Part shown: positions 54,379 to 63,471 of the stretch, piece after piece
Position numbering within the stretch: position 1 is the first letter of the stretch
Layout of the letters: each line of letters begins with the position of its first letter
DNA from: Oceanimonas baumannii
GTDB taxonomy: Bacteria > Pseudomonadota > Gammaproteobacteria > Enterobacterales > Aeromonadaceae
NCBI RefSeq assembly: GCF_002245495.1
Contig: NZ_NQJF01000016.1
Location: 1 to 64,000, forward strand
DNA length: 64,000 nt
Direction of reading: 5' to 3'
Notes under the pieces: generated by a model
What the model saw: the letters and a program-made list of their open reading frames with translations, nothing else
Databases searched by the model: none
What the model was told of the DNA's origin: nothing
Translations under genes and position numbers: made by a program

Positions 54379-56598
54379 ATGAGTTATCAGGTTCTGGCCC
54401 GCAAGTGGCGTCCGCGCCGCTTCAGTGAGGTAGTGGGGCAGCAGCATGTGCTGACCGCCCTTATCAATGCACTGGAGCAGGGCCGCCTGCACCATGCTTA
54501 TTTATTCAGTGGTACCCGGGGGGTTGGCAAAACCTCCATTGCCCGGCTGTTGGCCAAAGCACTCAACTGCGAAACCGGCGTGTCTGCCGATCCCTGCGGC
54601 CGCTGTGACAGCTGCCTGGAAATAGAGCAGGGGCGTTTTGTTGATCTGCTTGAAATTGATGCTGCCAGTCGCACCAAGGTGGAAGATACCCGTGAGTTGC
54701 TCGATAACGTGCAATATCAGCCGGCCAGGGGCCGGTTTAAGGTGTATCTCATCGATGAGGTGCACATGCTGTCGCGGCACAGTTTTAACGCCTTGCTGAA
54801 AACCCTGGAAGAGCCGCCCCCTCATGTGAAATTTTTGCTGGCCACCACGGACCCGCAAAAGCTGCCTATTACCATCCTGTCCCGTTGCTTGCAGTTTCAT
54901 CTTAAAAGCCTGGAGCCAGGCCAGATTGACCATCAGCTGCAGCACATTCTGCAGCAGGAGCAAATGGCGTTTGAGCCCGAGGCAACGGCGGCCTTGTCCC
55001 GTGCCGCTGATGGCAGTCTGCGTGATGCTCTGAGCCTGACCGATCAGGCGCTGGCATTTGGTAATGGACAGCTTGAGCTGGCACAGGTGGAGCGCATGCT
55101 CGGCAGCCTTAACCGGGAGCAACTGCTGGCACTGGTGGAAGCCATCTTGGCCGGTGACGGGGCCGCATTGCTGGCCCGGGTAGCTGGCCTGGCCAGCCTG
55201 GGGCCGGACTACGACCATGTTCACAAAGAGCTGATCGCGTTCTGGCATCAGCTGGCACTGGCACAGGTGGTTCCGGCACAGGGCATGCCTCACGCCGGTG
55301 AACTGAACCGGCTGGCTCCATTGGTCAGTCCGGATCAAATACAGCTGTATTATCAGATTTGCCTGCAGGGCCGAAAAGATTTGCCGTTTGCGCCCGATGG
55401 TCGTTCGGCACTGGAGATGACGCTGTTGCGGACGCTGGCGTTTGCACCCCGGGATGTTACCGCCGCCGAGCCGGCAGTTTCTTCGCCGCAGACCCGGTCC
55501 GTTTCGGGCAGCGCCGGTCAGATGGATCCAGCTTATGAAAAAAAGCCGGAGCCGGTGACCGCACCGGCTGACAGTGAGGAGAACATAACTGCCCGTCTGG
55601 AGCAGGAGCAGGCGCAGATCTGGCAGCAAGCAGAGCGCATGGGCAAAATGCCAGAGGCCGCGTCCGGGCAAGCCGGTAGCACGGTGGCGATGCCCGAACA
55701 GAGTGCAGAGTCTCCGCTAACGGCCGCCCCTGAAACCGCGCCGGAACCACCAATGCCCCCGGCACCGGAGCCTTTGGTGGATGAAGCCGCAGAGCAGGCG
55801 GCGCGCATCCGCCGGCTGCTACAGACCCGCAACCGGCTGCTGAGTCAGGAACGCACTGAACCGGCCCCGAAACCTGAGGCAACAGCCCGGCAGGTAGCAA
55901 AACCTGAGCAGCGGCCCGTTGCTCCGGTGACGGCACCGGCAGCCACCGCACAGCCGCAAAGCGAGTTGCCGCCGCTGGATGCTTATCAGGATATGAGCTG
56001 GGATGATAGCGATGCTCCGCCCTGGACTCAGGATGGCGAACCGGCATTTGCGCCGGTGACACCGGCCTCCGAGGCACCGATGCAGGCGGTTGCACCAACG
56101 CCCTCTGTGATGGCTCAGCCCCGCGCCCAGGTTGTGCCTGAATCTGTGCTGGTGCCGACGGCGAAAACCAGCTGGAAAAACGAGCCAGAGCCCCTGAAGC
56201 CGTCTCAGCTGTTACCTCAGGCAGAGGATCACTGGGCCAAACTGGTTTCTCAGTTGCCGCTGGGGGGGCTGTTGCGTCAACTGGCCATGCACAGCACCCT
56301 GGAGCAGCAGGAGGATCAATGGCGACTGTGGCTCAGACCGGCGCAAAAGCACCTGTTGAATGAAAAAACACAGGGGGAGCTCGAAGCGCTGATCAGTGAT
56401 CACCTGGGCCGGAAAGTCGGGGTCCGGGTGGAGCTGGGAGAAAAGGGAGAAACCCCGGCGGATGTAGAGCAACAGTTGTATCAGGCCGCCTGCGCGCGTG
56501 CCAAAGATGAAATTGAAGCCGATGATGCGGTACAATTCCTTATCTCGCGCTTTGCAGCTGAGCTGGATGCCGACAGCATCGAGCCCATGGTGCAGTAA
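54379..56598 (+). CDS. dnaX: DNA polymerase III subunit tau/gamma
   Basis: 739 residues from ATG at 54379. AAA+ clamp-loader ATPase: LARKWRPRRFSEVVGQQHV, Walker A SGTRGVGKTSIARLLAKAL, the zinc cysteines in CGRCDSCLEIEQG, Walker B VYLIDEVHMLS and sensor 1 LLATTDPQKLPITILSRC. Domain III follows to about residue 370. A Pro/Glu/Ala-rich linker (about 375-600) leads to the C-terminal tau domains that bind DnaB and the polymerase alpha subunit. An A AAA AAG heptamer with a following hairpin at 55539-55569 would produce a 397-residue gamma by -1 frameshifting, as in E. coli. Tau alone is the full-length product. Confidence 0.96.
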   Translation: MSYQVLARKWRPRRFSEVVGQQHVLTALINALEQGRLHHAYLFSGTRGVGKTSIARLLAKALNCETGVSADPCGRCDSCLEIEQGRFVDLLEIDAASRTKVEDTRELLDNVQYQPARGRFKVYLIDEVHMLSRHSFNALLKTLEEPPPHVKFLLATTDPQKLPITILSRCLQFHLKSLEPGQIDHQLQHILQQEQMAFEPEATAALSRAADGSLRDALSLTDQALAFGNGQLELAQVERMLGSLNREQLLALVEAILAGDGAALLARVAGLASLGPDYDHVHKELIAFWHQLALAQVVPAQGMPHAGELNRLAPLVSPDQIQLYYQICLQGRKDLPFAPDGRSALEMTLLRTLAFAPRDVTAAEPAVSSPQTRSVSGSAGQMDPAYEKKPEPVTAPADSEENITARLEQEQAQIWQQAERMGKMPEAASGQAGSTVAMPEQSAESPLTAAPETAPEPPMPPAPEPLVDEAAEQAARIRRLLQTRNRLLSQERTEPAPKPEATARQVAKPEQRPVAPVTAPAATAQPQSELPPLDAYQDMSWDDSDAPPWTQDGEPAFAPVTPASEAPMQAVAPTPSVMAQPRAQVVPESVLVPTAKTSWKNEPEPLKPSQLLPQAEDHWAKLVSQLPLGGLLRQLAMHSTLEQQEDQWRLWLRPAQKHLLNEKTQGELEALISDHLGRKVGVRVELGEKGETPADVEQQLYQAACARAKDEIEADDAVQFLISRFAAELDADSIEPMVQ
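55539..55571 (+). promoter_or_regulatory. Programmed -1 frameshift site in dnaX
   Basis: The slippery heptamer A AAA AAG lies in frame at 55539-55545 (codons 387-389). Four bases later an 8-bp hairpin AGCCGGTG-ACCG-CACCGGCT spans 55550-55569. In the -1 frame the next codons are GCC GGA GCC GGT GAC CGC ACC GGC and then TGA at 55569-55571. The product would be gamma of 397 residues. No strong upstream Shine-Dalgarno stimulator is visible. Confidence 0.85.
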
Positions 56599-56638
56599 GC
56601 GTTAACGTATTTAATCCATCAATAAAGAGTGACAACCT

Positions 56639-56968
56639 ATGTTTGGTAAAGGCGGACTTGGCAATATCATGAAACAGGCCCAGCAGATGCAGGAAAAAAT
56701 GCAGAAGCTGCAGGAAGAGCTGGCCCAGATGGAAGTGGTGGGTGAGGCCGGTGCCGGTCTGGTCAAGGTTACCATGACCGGCAGCCACTCGGTGCGTCGT
56801 GTAGAGCTGGACGACAGCCTGCTGGAAGATGACAAGGAACTGGTAGAAGATCTGCTGGCTGCAGCTGTGAATGACGCCGTGCGCCGGGTGGAAGAGCAGA
56901 ACAAAACCCGTATGGGCGAGCTCACCGGTGGCATGCAACTGCCTCCGGGCTTCAAAATGCCGTTCTAA
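56639..56968 (+). CDS. ybaB: YbaB/EbfC nucleoid-associated protein
   Basis: 109 residues: [20 protein letters not shown], a helical arm [20 protein letters not shown], the [19 protein letters not shown] beta region and the PPGFKMPF tail. A dimeric DNA-binding protein. It lies between dnaX and recR as in most proteobacteria. Confidence 0.96.
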   Translation: MFGKGGLGNIMKQAQQMQEKMQKLQEELAQMEVVGEAGAGLVKVTMTGSHSVRRVELDDSLLEDDKELVEDLLAAAVNDAVRRVEEQNKTRMGELTGGMQLPPGFKMPF

Positions 56969-57115
56969 GCATTTTTTACCTTTAGAGACAGGGGTTTACC
57001 AGCCCCTGTTTCACCGGGGGGCACATGGGGGCAACATTCCCCATCTGCGTCGGCTGGGGTGAAGTACGGATCCCAGTAACCGTTTCAGCTTCAGTTTCCG
57101 TTCAAGAGTCTTTTC

Positions 57116-57721
57116 ATGCGTTTCAGTCCGTTACTGGATGAATTAATCAAAAACCTGCAGGTACTGCCTGGTGTGGGGCCCAAGTCGGCTCAGCGCATGG
57201 CCTTTGCCTTGCTGGAGCGGCAGCGGGCCGGTGGCCGTAAACTGGCTTATGTTCTGGAGCAGGCGCTGGATAACATCGGCCATTGTCGCCAGTGCCGTAC
57301 TTTTACCGAAGAAGACGTATGCGCTATTTGCTCCAGCTCCAAACGGGCACTGAGTGGTCAGCTGTGTGTGGTGGAAAGTCCCGCCGATGTGGTGGCCATT
57401 GAGCAAACCGGGCAATATCAGGGGCGTTATTTTGTGCTGATGGGGCATTTGTCTCCCCTTGACGGGGTCGGGCCGGAAGATCTGGGGCTGGATGTGCTTG
57501 AGCGCTGGCTGAGTTCGGAGCCCTTTAATGAACTTATCCTGGCGACCAACCCCACGGTAGAAGGCGAAGCCACCGCGTATTTTATTGCCGATATTGCCCG
57601 CCAGCACGGCGTGTCGGTCAGCCGTATTGCCCACGGCGTGCCGATTGGCGGCGAGCTGGAGCTGGTCGACGGCAATACTCTCAGCCATTCCTTTATGGGC
57701 CGGAAAGCCTTCAGCGACTGA
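57116..57721 (+). CDS. recR: Recombination mediator RecR
   Basis: 201 residues. N-terminal helix-hairpin-helix ([20 protein letters not shown]), zinc-finger cysteines [16 protein letters not shown], a Toprim domain ([40 protein letters not shown]) and the Walker-like tail ([24 protein letters not shown]). With RecO and RecF it loads RecA on SSB-coated gaps. It ends the ybaN-recR series; an interspersed repeat follows. Confidence 0.97.
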   Translation: MRFSPLLDELIKNLQVLPGVGPKSAQRMAFALLERQRAGGRKLAYVLEQALDNIGHCRQCRTFTEEDVCAICSSSKRALSGQLCVVESPADVVAIEQTGQYQGRYFVLMGHLSPLDGVGPEDLGLDVLERWLSSEPFNELILATNPTVEGEATAYFIADIARQHGVSVSRIAHGVPIGGELELVDGNTLSHSFMGRKAFSD

Positions 57722-57726
57722 AGGCA

Positions 57727-57815
57727 AACCCCACCCCAGCCCTCCCCTTAAAAAGGGGAGGGAGCAGGCAGTGTTAAGCTCCTCCCCCTTGTCAAGGGGG
57801 AGGCCGGGAGGGGGT
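57727..57815. repeat. Palindromic intergenic repeat, family 2
   Basis: Two hairpins: CCCTCCCCTT-AAA-AAGGGGAGGG at 57740-57762 and CCTCCCCCTT-GTC-AAGGGGGAGG at 57781-57803. They are enclosed by CCCCACCCCAGCC on the left and GGCCGGGAGGGGGT on the right, which can pair with each other. This pattern (CCCAGCCCTCCCC and its mirror) recurs in many gammaproteobacterial genomes. It lies between convergent recR and a small membrane protein gene and could double as a terminator. Confidence 0.8.
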
Positions 57816-57816
57816 A

Positions 57817-58056
57817 TTACACCGGATAAAAGGTCAGGTTGGCAATCCGCACCAGTACCCCGATAAACAGCAGCATGCCGCCATAGCGCAGCCAGCGATA
57901 TTCCTGCAGGGTAAGATCCTTGGCACGGTTAAACACAATGCGCGGCAGTGCCAGCCAGTCTTTTCTGCGCCGGCCATAATGCCAGGTGCCTATCAGAACC
58001 AGTAGCAACCCCGTCAGCAGTAACGCCGCTTCTGCTAGTTTCAGCCAGAGCATCAT
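57817..58056 (-). CDS. Small membrane protein with two helices, unknown
   Basis: 79 residues. Helix 1 (about 5-23, LAEAALLLTGLLLVLIGTW), a basic loop with RRRKDWLALPRIVFNRAKDLT, helix 2 (about 58-72, GGMLLFIGVLVRIA). GGAG lies nine bases upstream of the ATG at 58056. No family was recognised. It is the last gene of a minus-strand series that begins with the TPR membrane protein, separated from cdd by 197 bases. Confidence 0.6.
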   Translation of the reverse strand: MMLWLKLAEAALLLTGLLLVLIGTWHYGRRRKDWLALPRIVFNRAKDLTLQEYRWLRYGGMLLFIGVLVRIANLTFYPV

Positions 58057-58253
58057 TCCCTCGCACTCCGATGTTAAAAAATTGTTTCTTCAGTATGGCC
58101 AGCCCATGCAGCGCCGGCCATTAGCCATTGGTCGAAGGCTCAGCAGGCCATATCGTGATAAAGGGCAACGCGGATGTCAGCCAGATGTGCCGGTATCGCC
58201 GGCGGCCATCATGGCGTTGACACAAAACGGGCAGTGGTCAGACAGATACGGTT

Positions 58254-59108
58254 TCATGACGCGCTCCCGGATGACAGTGCCAGCTGGTGCAATGGCACCG
58301 GGCTGACGGCGGCCAGCAGCTGGGCTGCACCGGGATACTGACTGATGGTGGTGGTACGCTCGGCCAGGACTGCCTGACAAATATGCTCGGAGTGAGCACG
58401 GTGCAGGGATAACTGGCTGAGCGCCAGCTGCATGGGGCCGAGGCCCGGATTAAACGCGGCATTTTCCAGATAGCGGCCGGTGATCACGCGGCCGTCGGTC
58501 AGCTTCAGGGCCACTCCGGCCTGATTATGGCTGTAGGGAGCATGGCTGTGATTGGCTTCTGTCAGCGCAGCCTGCTGTACGGGATCCGGACTATCGCTGG
58601 CGAGTGGGGCGGGCGCAGCGCCGAGCATGCCAGTGCTGATGCCGAGATCTGCCGGGCCAAAGGCGTGAGGCAGTAATGCTGCCAGGGTATGCTGTTCGGC
58701 GGGCAGTATGATGAGCAGCTCGGGCTGGTTCAGCTCCTGCATAAACTGGCGGCAATGGCCACAAGGGTTGGCGCTGACCACCATTTTGACAATCCTGCGT
58801 TCGTTATGCAGCGCGGCGTGGCCAATGGCGGACTGTTCGGCGTGCACGGCATGATGCAGTGCCAGTCCGGAAAACTCCAGATTGGCACCGAGATACCAGT
58901 GACCCGAGCCGGTGATGGCAATGGCACCGACCGCAAACCCCGAGACCGGTGCCCGGGCAAGGCGCTGTGCCTGTGCTAACAAGGCCTGGGCCAGCTTGTT
59001 CTCGTTCAGCCCCGTTGCCCTGCCAAGGGCGCTGGCCTGAGCCGGAGTAAGCCGGAGCGGGTGTTCAAGACGTAACTGTAGTAATGCCTGTTGCAAAGCC
59101 GGAGTCAT
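58254..59108 (-). CDS. cdd: Cytidine deaminase
   Basis: 284 residues, the long enteric-type enzyme with a catalytic N-terminal domain and a second, inactive half. The zinc site is HAEQSAIGHA (His and catalytic Glu) and NPCGHCRQF (two Cys). SGFAVGAIAITGSGHWYLGANLEFSG is the substrate loop. It converts cytidine and deoxycytidine to uridine forms. It follows yohK with a 12-base gap, the same yohJ-yohK-cdd order as E. coli. Confidence 0.95.
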   Translation of the reverse strand: MTPALQQALLQLRLEHPLRLTPAQASALGRATGLNENKLAQALLAQAQRLARAPVSGFAVGAIAITGSGHWYLGANLEFSGLALHHAVHAEQSAIGHAALHNERRIVKMVVSANPCGHCRQFMQELNQPELLIILPAEQHTLAALLPHAFGPADLGISTGMLGAAPAPLASDSPDPVQQAALTEANHSHAPYSHNQAGVALKLTDGRVITGRYLENAAFNPGLGPMQLALSQLSLHRAHSEHICQAVLAERTTTISQYPGAAQLLAAVSPVPLHQLALSSGSAS

Positions 59109-59120
59109 GCGCTGCCTTCC

Positions 59121-59810
59121 TCAGCCTGTGAGCCACAGATAAAGATAGAACAGTGGTGGGGCCAGTAATGCGGTCATCACGCCACAGACCACCATGGCAA
59201 GAGAAGCGAAAGCTCCCTGAACATTACCAGCTTCGGCGGCGGCCCCGGTACCGATGGCATGGGCGCTGGCTCCCATGGCCAGCCCTTGTGCCTCGGGGTG
59301 GTTAATACCCGCCAGCCGCAGTATCGGGAAGCCGGTAATGGCCCCCATCATGCCGACAATAATCACCAGCCCGGCTGCAATGGCAGGAATACCGCCCATG
59401 GATTCGCTGACACTCATGGCCAGCGGTGTGGTAATAGATTTGGTGGACACAGAAGCCAGCAGGCTGTGATCGGCATGAATTATGCCACCAATCAACAGCG
59501 TCGTTCCTACAGAAATCACCACCGACAGACCACAGCACAGCAAGATAGGCTTCAGCCGGCTACGGATTTTGGCTGCTTGCTGATAAAGGGGCAGGGCAAA
59601 TGCCACCACCGTCAGCTCCAGTAACAGGCTGAGGGGTTTAACGCCCGCCTCATATTCACTCGGATCGGTGTTGGTGGCCAGTAGCAGGCCAATCACCAGC
59701 AGCGCCGGTATCAGAATGGGATTAATTAACAGGTTGTGCCAGCGGCGCGCCAGTTTGCGGGTGAGCAGATAAAACAGCACGGTAACGGGAATAGCCAGCC
59801 AGAACATCAT
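59121..59810 (-). CDS. yohK: LrgB family membrane protein YohK
   Basis: 229 residues from ATG at 59810, which overlaps the yohJ stop (ATGA). Earlier in-frame sequence is rejected because it overlaps yohJ. About seven helices; LrgB motifs include KSITTPLAMSVSESMGGIPAIAA and HAIGTGAAAEAGNVQGAFASLAMVVCG. Family members affect murein hydrolase activity or export small metabolites; in bacteria, LrgAB-type pairs have been linked to pyruvate and related uptake. The link to cdd suggests a role in nucleoside use, not proven. Confidence 0.92.
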   Translation of the reverse strand: MMFWLAIPVTVLFYLLTRKLARRWHNLLINPILIPALLVIGLLLATNTDPSEYEAGVKPLSLLLELTVVAFALPLYQQAAKIRSRLKPILLCCGLSVVISVGTTLLIGGIIHADHSLLASVSTKSITTPLAMSVSESMGGIPAIAAGLVIIVGMMGAITGFPILRLAGINHPEAQGLAMGASAHAIGTGAAAEAGNVQGAFASLAMVVCGVMTALLAPPLFYLYLWLTG

Positions 59811-60145
59811 GATGTGAGCCTCTGATAGAGCCAGCCTACCGCCAGCAGGATCAGCACCAGGCCGCTGAATGACGCGAACAGAATAAAGCCGATGCTTTGA
59901 TTTAATATATCCGCGTAGCTGAGCAAGCCGGCCGCCACCGGAATAAACAGCAACGCCATATGCCGCAGGATCAGCTGGCCACCGGCCAGGATCCACTCCA
60001 GGCGTATCAGCCCGGCACTCAGCAAACCAAACAGCAGTAACAACCCGATAATGCTGGCCGGAAAGGAAAAGGGCAGCAGAAAGGCAATAAACTTGCCTGC
60101 CAGCAGGCAGGCAAAGATAACTGCAAAATCACGAATAAGTTTCAT
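59807..60145 (-). CDS. yohJ: CidA/LrgA family membrane protein YohJ
   Basis: 112 residues, four helices. The LAGKFIAFLLPFSFPASIIGLLLLF region is the conserved holin-like CidA/LrgA core. It is coupled to yohK by a 4-base overlap. sbcB ends 10 bases upstream of its start, so the series may be one transcript. Confidence 0.92.
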   Translation of the reverse strand: MKLIRDFAVIFACLLAGKFIAFLLPFSFPASIIGLLLLFGLLSAGLIRLEWILAGGQLILRHMALLFIPVAAGLLSYADILNQSIGFILFASFSGLVLILLAVGWLYQRLTS

Positions 60146-60154
60146 ATGAATATC

Positions 60155-61570
60155 TTACAAGGATTGAACATAACGGGCTACCGCCTGCAACAGGGCCAGC
60201 CGGTTTTCATCATCCTGATGCTCAATCACCAGTTGCTCCAGCCGGTGCATATAGGCCTCGGCATGGGCCGAGAGTTTGTCCTGGCAGTGCAGCCGCCAGC
60301 GTTGCCATTCCTGCTCGTTCAGGGTGTGGGGATAGTTACGGGCACGGTAGCGGAACAGCAGCTCGGGCAGACGCTCGTCACTGAACTGCAGCGGCAGCTC
60401 GGCCAGGGTATCCGGTGAGCTATCGCGTATCATGGCCATGGCGGTTTTGTCGGCGTCACTGAAAAAACCGTGATAAAGGGCGGTGTCCACATCATCGTCC
60501 TGCTCAAACGCGGCGGACTGCTGGTAAATCGCCTCGGCTTTTTCCCGGATTTCGGGATATTTTCTCAGCAGGTCGAGACTTTTACGGCACTGAACCCGGT
60601 CAATACCCAGTTCGCCGGCACGCTGTTCGGTCAGTGCGGCCGCCTTGGCCAGCACCGGACATTTATTGATGTGCACTAATTTCAGCGGCACCGGCAGCTG
60701 CTCGCCCAGCTCACTTTTTTTGGTGTACAGGCGCTGGCGCAAGGTGTCGGCGTCCAGCTCTGCCAGCGGCGAGAGATCTTTTGCCAGATCCACGCAAATA
60801 ACGGCATTGGCATTGTCGGGGTGCCATGCCAGCGGCGCAATCCAGCTGGCACAGCCTTGCCAGGCAGAAAACATGCCCGACACATGCACCAGCGGCTTGC
60901 TGTTGATGATGTCGATCAAATCCTTGACCTTGCGCTTGTTGCGCAGCTCAAATAAATAATCAAACAGCCGGGGCTGAGTCTGTTTGAGCAACCTGGCCAG
61001 CGCAATGGTGGCGCGCACATCAGACAGGGCATCGTGAGCATGGCCGTGGTCAATGCCATTGGCCTGGGTGAGTCGCTCCAGTTTGAACGTAGGTTTGCCA
61101 TCGTCATCTTCCGGCCAGTTGATACCATCGGGACGAAGGGCATAAAAAGCACGTACCACATCCAGCAGGTCCCAGCGGGAGTTACCCTGCTGCCAGCTCC
61201 AGGCATAAGGATCATAGAAGTTGCGATACAGGGTGTAACGGGTGACTTCATCGTCGAAACGGATATTGTTGTAGCCCAGCACACAGGTTTGTGGCCGGCT
61301 GAACTGCTCATGAATGTGGCCGATAAAGTCGGCTTCGCACAGGCCATCCTGCTGCGCTTTCTGTGGCGTGATACCGGTGATCAGCGTTGCTTCAGGAGAG
61401 GGAAGGTAATCGGCCGGCAGACGGCAGTAAAACATCTGCGGCTCGCCGATTTCATTAAAGTCGGCATCGGTACGGATGCCGGCAAATTGCACCGGCCTGT
61501 CCTTGGCCGGGCTGATACCGGCGGTCTCAAAGTCGTAGAAGTAAAAGGTGGGCTGTGCCTGTTCGCTCAT
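60155..61570 (-). CDS. sbcB: Exodeoxyribonuclease I
   Basis: 471 residues from ATG at 61570. DEDDh exonuclease: TFYFYDFETAGISPAKDRPVQFA (Asp, Glu), LGYNNIRFDDEVTRYTLYRNF, DLLDVVRAFYALRPDGI and HAHDALSDVRATIALA with the last Asp/His. The SH3-like and C-terminal helical domains that clamp ssDNA follow. It degrades single-stranded DNA 3' to 5' and suppresses RecF-path recombination. Confidence 0.96.
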   Translation of the reverse strand: MSEQAQPTFYFYDFETAGISPAKDRPVQFAGIRTDADFNEIGEPQMFYCRLPADYLPSPEATLITGITPQKAQQDGLCEADFIGHIHEQFSRPQTCVLGYNNIRFDDEVTRYTLYRNFYDPYAWSWQQGNSRWDLLDVVRAFYALRPDGINWPEDDDGKPTFKLERLTQANGIDHGHAHDALSDVRATIALARLLKQTQPRLFDYLFELRNKRKVKDLIDIINSKPLVHVSGMFSAWQGCASWIAPLAWHPDNANAVICVDLAKDLSPLAELDADTLRQRLYTKKSELGEQLPVPLKLVHINKCPVLAKAAALTEQRAGELGIDRVQCRKSLDLLRKYPEIREKAEAIYQQSAAFEQDDDVDTALYHGFFSDADKTAMAMIRDSSPDTLAELPLQFSDERLPELLFRYRARNYPHTLNEQEWQRWRLHCQDKLSAHAEAYMHRLEQLVIEHQDDENRLALLQAVARYVQSL

Positions 61571-61662
61571 GATGATATGCATGTGGCTGTGTTTACTGCC
61601 ATTATGCGTGACACGGAGCGGGAACCCAAGGGGTAAGCGTGTTCCCCCTTGGGTGGGCGGCG

Positions 61663-61998
61663 TCAGTCGGCGGTGTCTTCTGCCGGCTCATAGTCATCGT
61701 CGTTGCCGCTGCTCATTGGCGAGCACAGACGGTGTACCCGGCGAGGGCCGATGACCTTGAGATATTTCATCCATACTTTGGCGTGGCGCAGCTCGGGGAT
61801 GGCCTGTTGCTGTACCTGTTCTACAAAGCGCTGTTCTTCATCGGTCATGGGGGCGCGCTGACCGGTATACAGCCCCAGCATGGCATGGCCGCATTGCTCA
61901 AGCAGCTGGGCTTCGGTCACGGTAAACTCACCACAGCGGCGCAGCCCCCGGGGGAAGTGGGTAAAGTCCTGAAACGGCTTGGCTGACTCAAAGCTCAT
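61663..61998 (-). CDS. maoP: MaoP/YifE family (DUF413) protein
   Basis: 111 residues from ATG at 61998 (GAGAG upstream). DUF413 pattern: FQDFTHFPRGLRRCGEFTVTEAQLLEQCG, RAPMTDEEQRFV and KVWMKYLKVIGPRRVHRLC, with an acidic tail. In E. coli, MaoP works with the maoS site in organising the Ori macrodomain. That role, and a nearby maoS-like site, are not demonstrated here. Confidence 0.9.
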   Translation of the reverse strand: MSFESAKPFQDFTHFPRGLRRCGEFTVTEAQLLEQCGHAMLGLYTGQRAPMTDEEQRFVEQVQQQAIPELRHAKVWMKYLKVIGPRRVHRLCSPMSSGNDDDYEPAEDTAD

Positions 61999-62098
61999 GT
62001 GCACTCTCACTCTAACGTGGCATTGATGATCGCGGAAAGTATGGCACTCAGGCCCACGACGCAAAATCAATTTTTTTCATGTGTCGTGCAATTTTTCT

Positions 62099-62977
62099 TT
62101 ATGTGTTTTCCGCTACGTCACTGGTCAGCTCCACGAAGCGGGGATGCTGGCGTAATGGTTCAAATTCTTCGTCTTCAGCAGCCACATGGCGCAGGTGTAC
62201 ATTTTTCACCACGGCCAGCTCAAGATCGCTCAGGGCCTGCTCTTCATGGCCCATGCCGGCATGGGCACAGGCTCGCTGATAGAGTGCATGGGCGTTTTGG
62301 GGATCCACCTGCATTACCCGGTTGCACAGGCTCAGAGCCCATTGGCGTTCGTCCATCATCAGGGCCGCATCAGCCTTGTGGGTCAGTGCATCGAGATCTC
62401 CGGGCTTGATATGCAGGATCTGATCATAAATCTCCATTTTGGCCTGAGGGCTTTGCTCCTGACTGGCTCTAAGCCAGAGACCATGTACTTCCTGAAAGCG
62501 CTCAATCTCACGGTAGTTTTCCGCAATAACCTTGGTTTTTCGCTGCAGCTCGCGTTCTATTTGTCTTAGTTTTCGCTCGTAGGTGTCGGTGATTTGCTTC
62601 ATCTGGGTTTCTACATAATCACGTGCCGATTTTTTGAGTTCCCGCAGTGATTGCCAGCCCACAATGGCCAGTACGGAGGCGGCGCCGGCCAGCAGGTAGA
62701 AAAAATAGGTGACGGTAATGTTGGCGTAACTCATGGCTTTGTCGGCCACACTGAGCTCTTTTTGCACCACTTCTTCTTTTACGTTTACCCGGAACTGGGC
62801 CATCTCGGTACGTAATGCCTTCAGCTCATCCAGCATATAGCGCTCCATTAACGGAGTGAGGCGGGAGCGTACTTCTTCCGTGGTTTCCCCGGCCTCCGAC
62901 CCGGCAGGCTGCTCAGCAGCAGGCAGTACGGTGAAAGGTAAACAGAGAAAAAGCAGGGCAAACAGGTGTTTCAGCAT
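62099..62977 (-). CDS. Signal-peptide membrane protein with coiled coil and TPR repeats
   Basis: 292 residues. Signal peptide (about 1-20), a periplasmic helical segment rich in Glu and Arg, one membrane helix (about 90-107, VTYFFYLLAGAASVLAIVGW), a basic-acidic coiled coil (about 110-165) and two to three TPR-like repeats (about 175-270, ALMMDERQWALSLCNRVMQVDPQNAHALYQRACAHAGMGHEEQAL). The TPR region would lie in the cytoplasm. No known family name; a scaffold role is likely. Confidence 0.75.
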   Translation of the reverse strand: MLKHLFALLFLCLPFTVLPAAEQPAGSEAGETTEEVRSRLTPLMERYMLDELKALRTEMAQFRVNVKEEVVQKELSVADKAMSYANITVTYFFYLLAGAASVLAIVGWQSLRELKKSARDYVETQMKQITDTYERKLRQIERELQRKTKVIAENYREIERFQEVHGLWLRASQEQSPQAKMEIYDQILHIKPGDLDALTHKADAALMMDERQWALSLCNRVMQVDPQNAHALYQRACAHAGMGHEEQALSDLELAVVKNVHLRHVAAEDEEFEPLRQHPRFVELTSDVAENT

Positions 62978-63471
62978 GGCGGATACCGTGGGTCTGGCGG
63001 TGTGAATGGAATGTAAAACCAGGGCAGAGGGTACCGTGCGGATGGTTTGCTTTCAAATGACAGTTATCAACGATTTAAGAAGTTTTGGTTTGTGTGCTAA
63101 CCAATTTTCTTGGTTTTTGGTTTGCCTCTAAATTAGTTTGAGTTGTTATTAAATAACCTGGTGGCTTCAGGATTTCTGGTGGTTTTGGTGATTTTTGCTT
63201 CGGCTGAGATTATACAGTAATGGTGTTGAAATGACCTTTTTATGTGGTGATTTCTGACGCATCATCTTGGTTTGTGGTGGTTTTGCGTAGGTGTCTTTGC
63301 TGGGCTCAAGAGGTGGGGGTGCCCCGTTTTACGAGCTTCAGGTGGCGCTTGTTATGTATGCTGTTCAAATTAAATTCACATATATTTTCTTGCAATTGAC
63401 TGATGTTTTGTTAGGTTAATAACGAATTTTTTGATTAGCCCACTAACCAAAAGAGATTCGAGCTAACCATT
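62978..63471. promoter_or_regulatory. Long AT-rich leader of the ectoine operon with repeated octamers
   Basis: 494 bases without a gene. The octamer TTGGTTTG occurs at 63085, 63117 and 63267. Its near-complement CTAACCAA occurs at 63097 and 63443, with a shorter CTAACCA at 63463, nine bases before the ectA ATG. TTGACT at 63396-63401 and TAATAA at 63417-63422 could be a weak promoter. Osmotic control, for example by a MarR-type CosR/EctR regulator, is expected for ect genes, but the octamers have not been tied to one. Confidence 0.5.
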
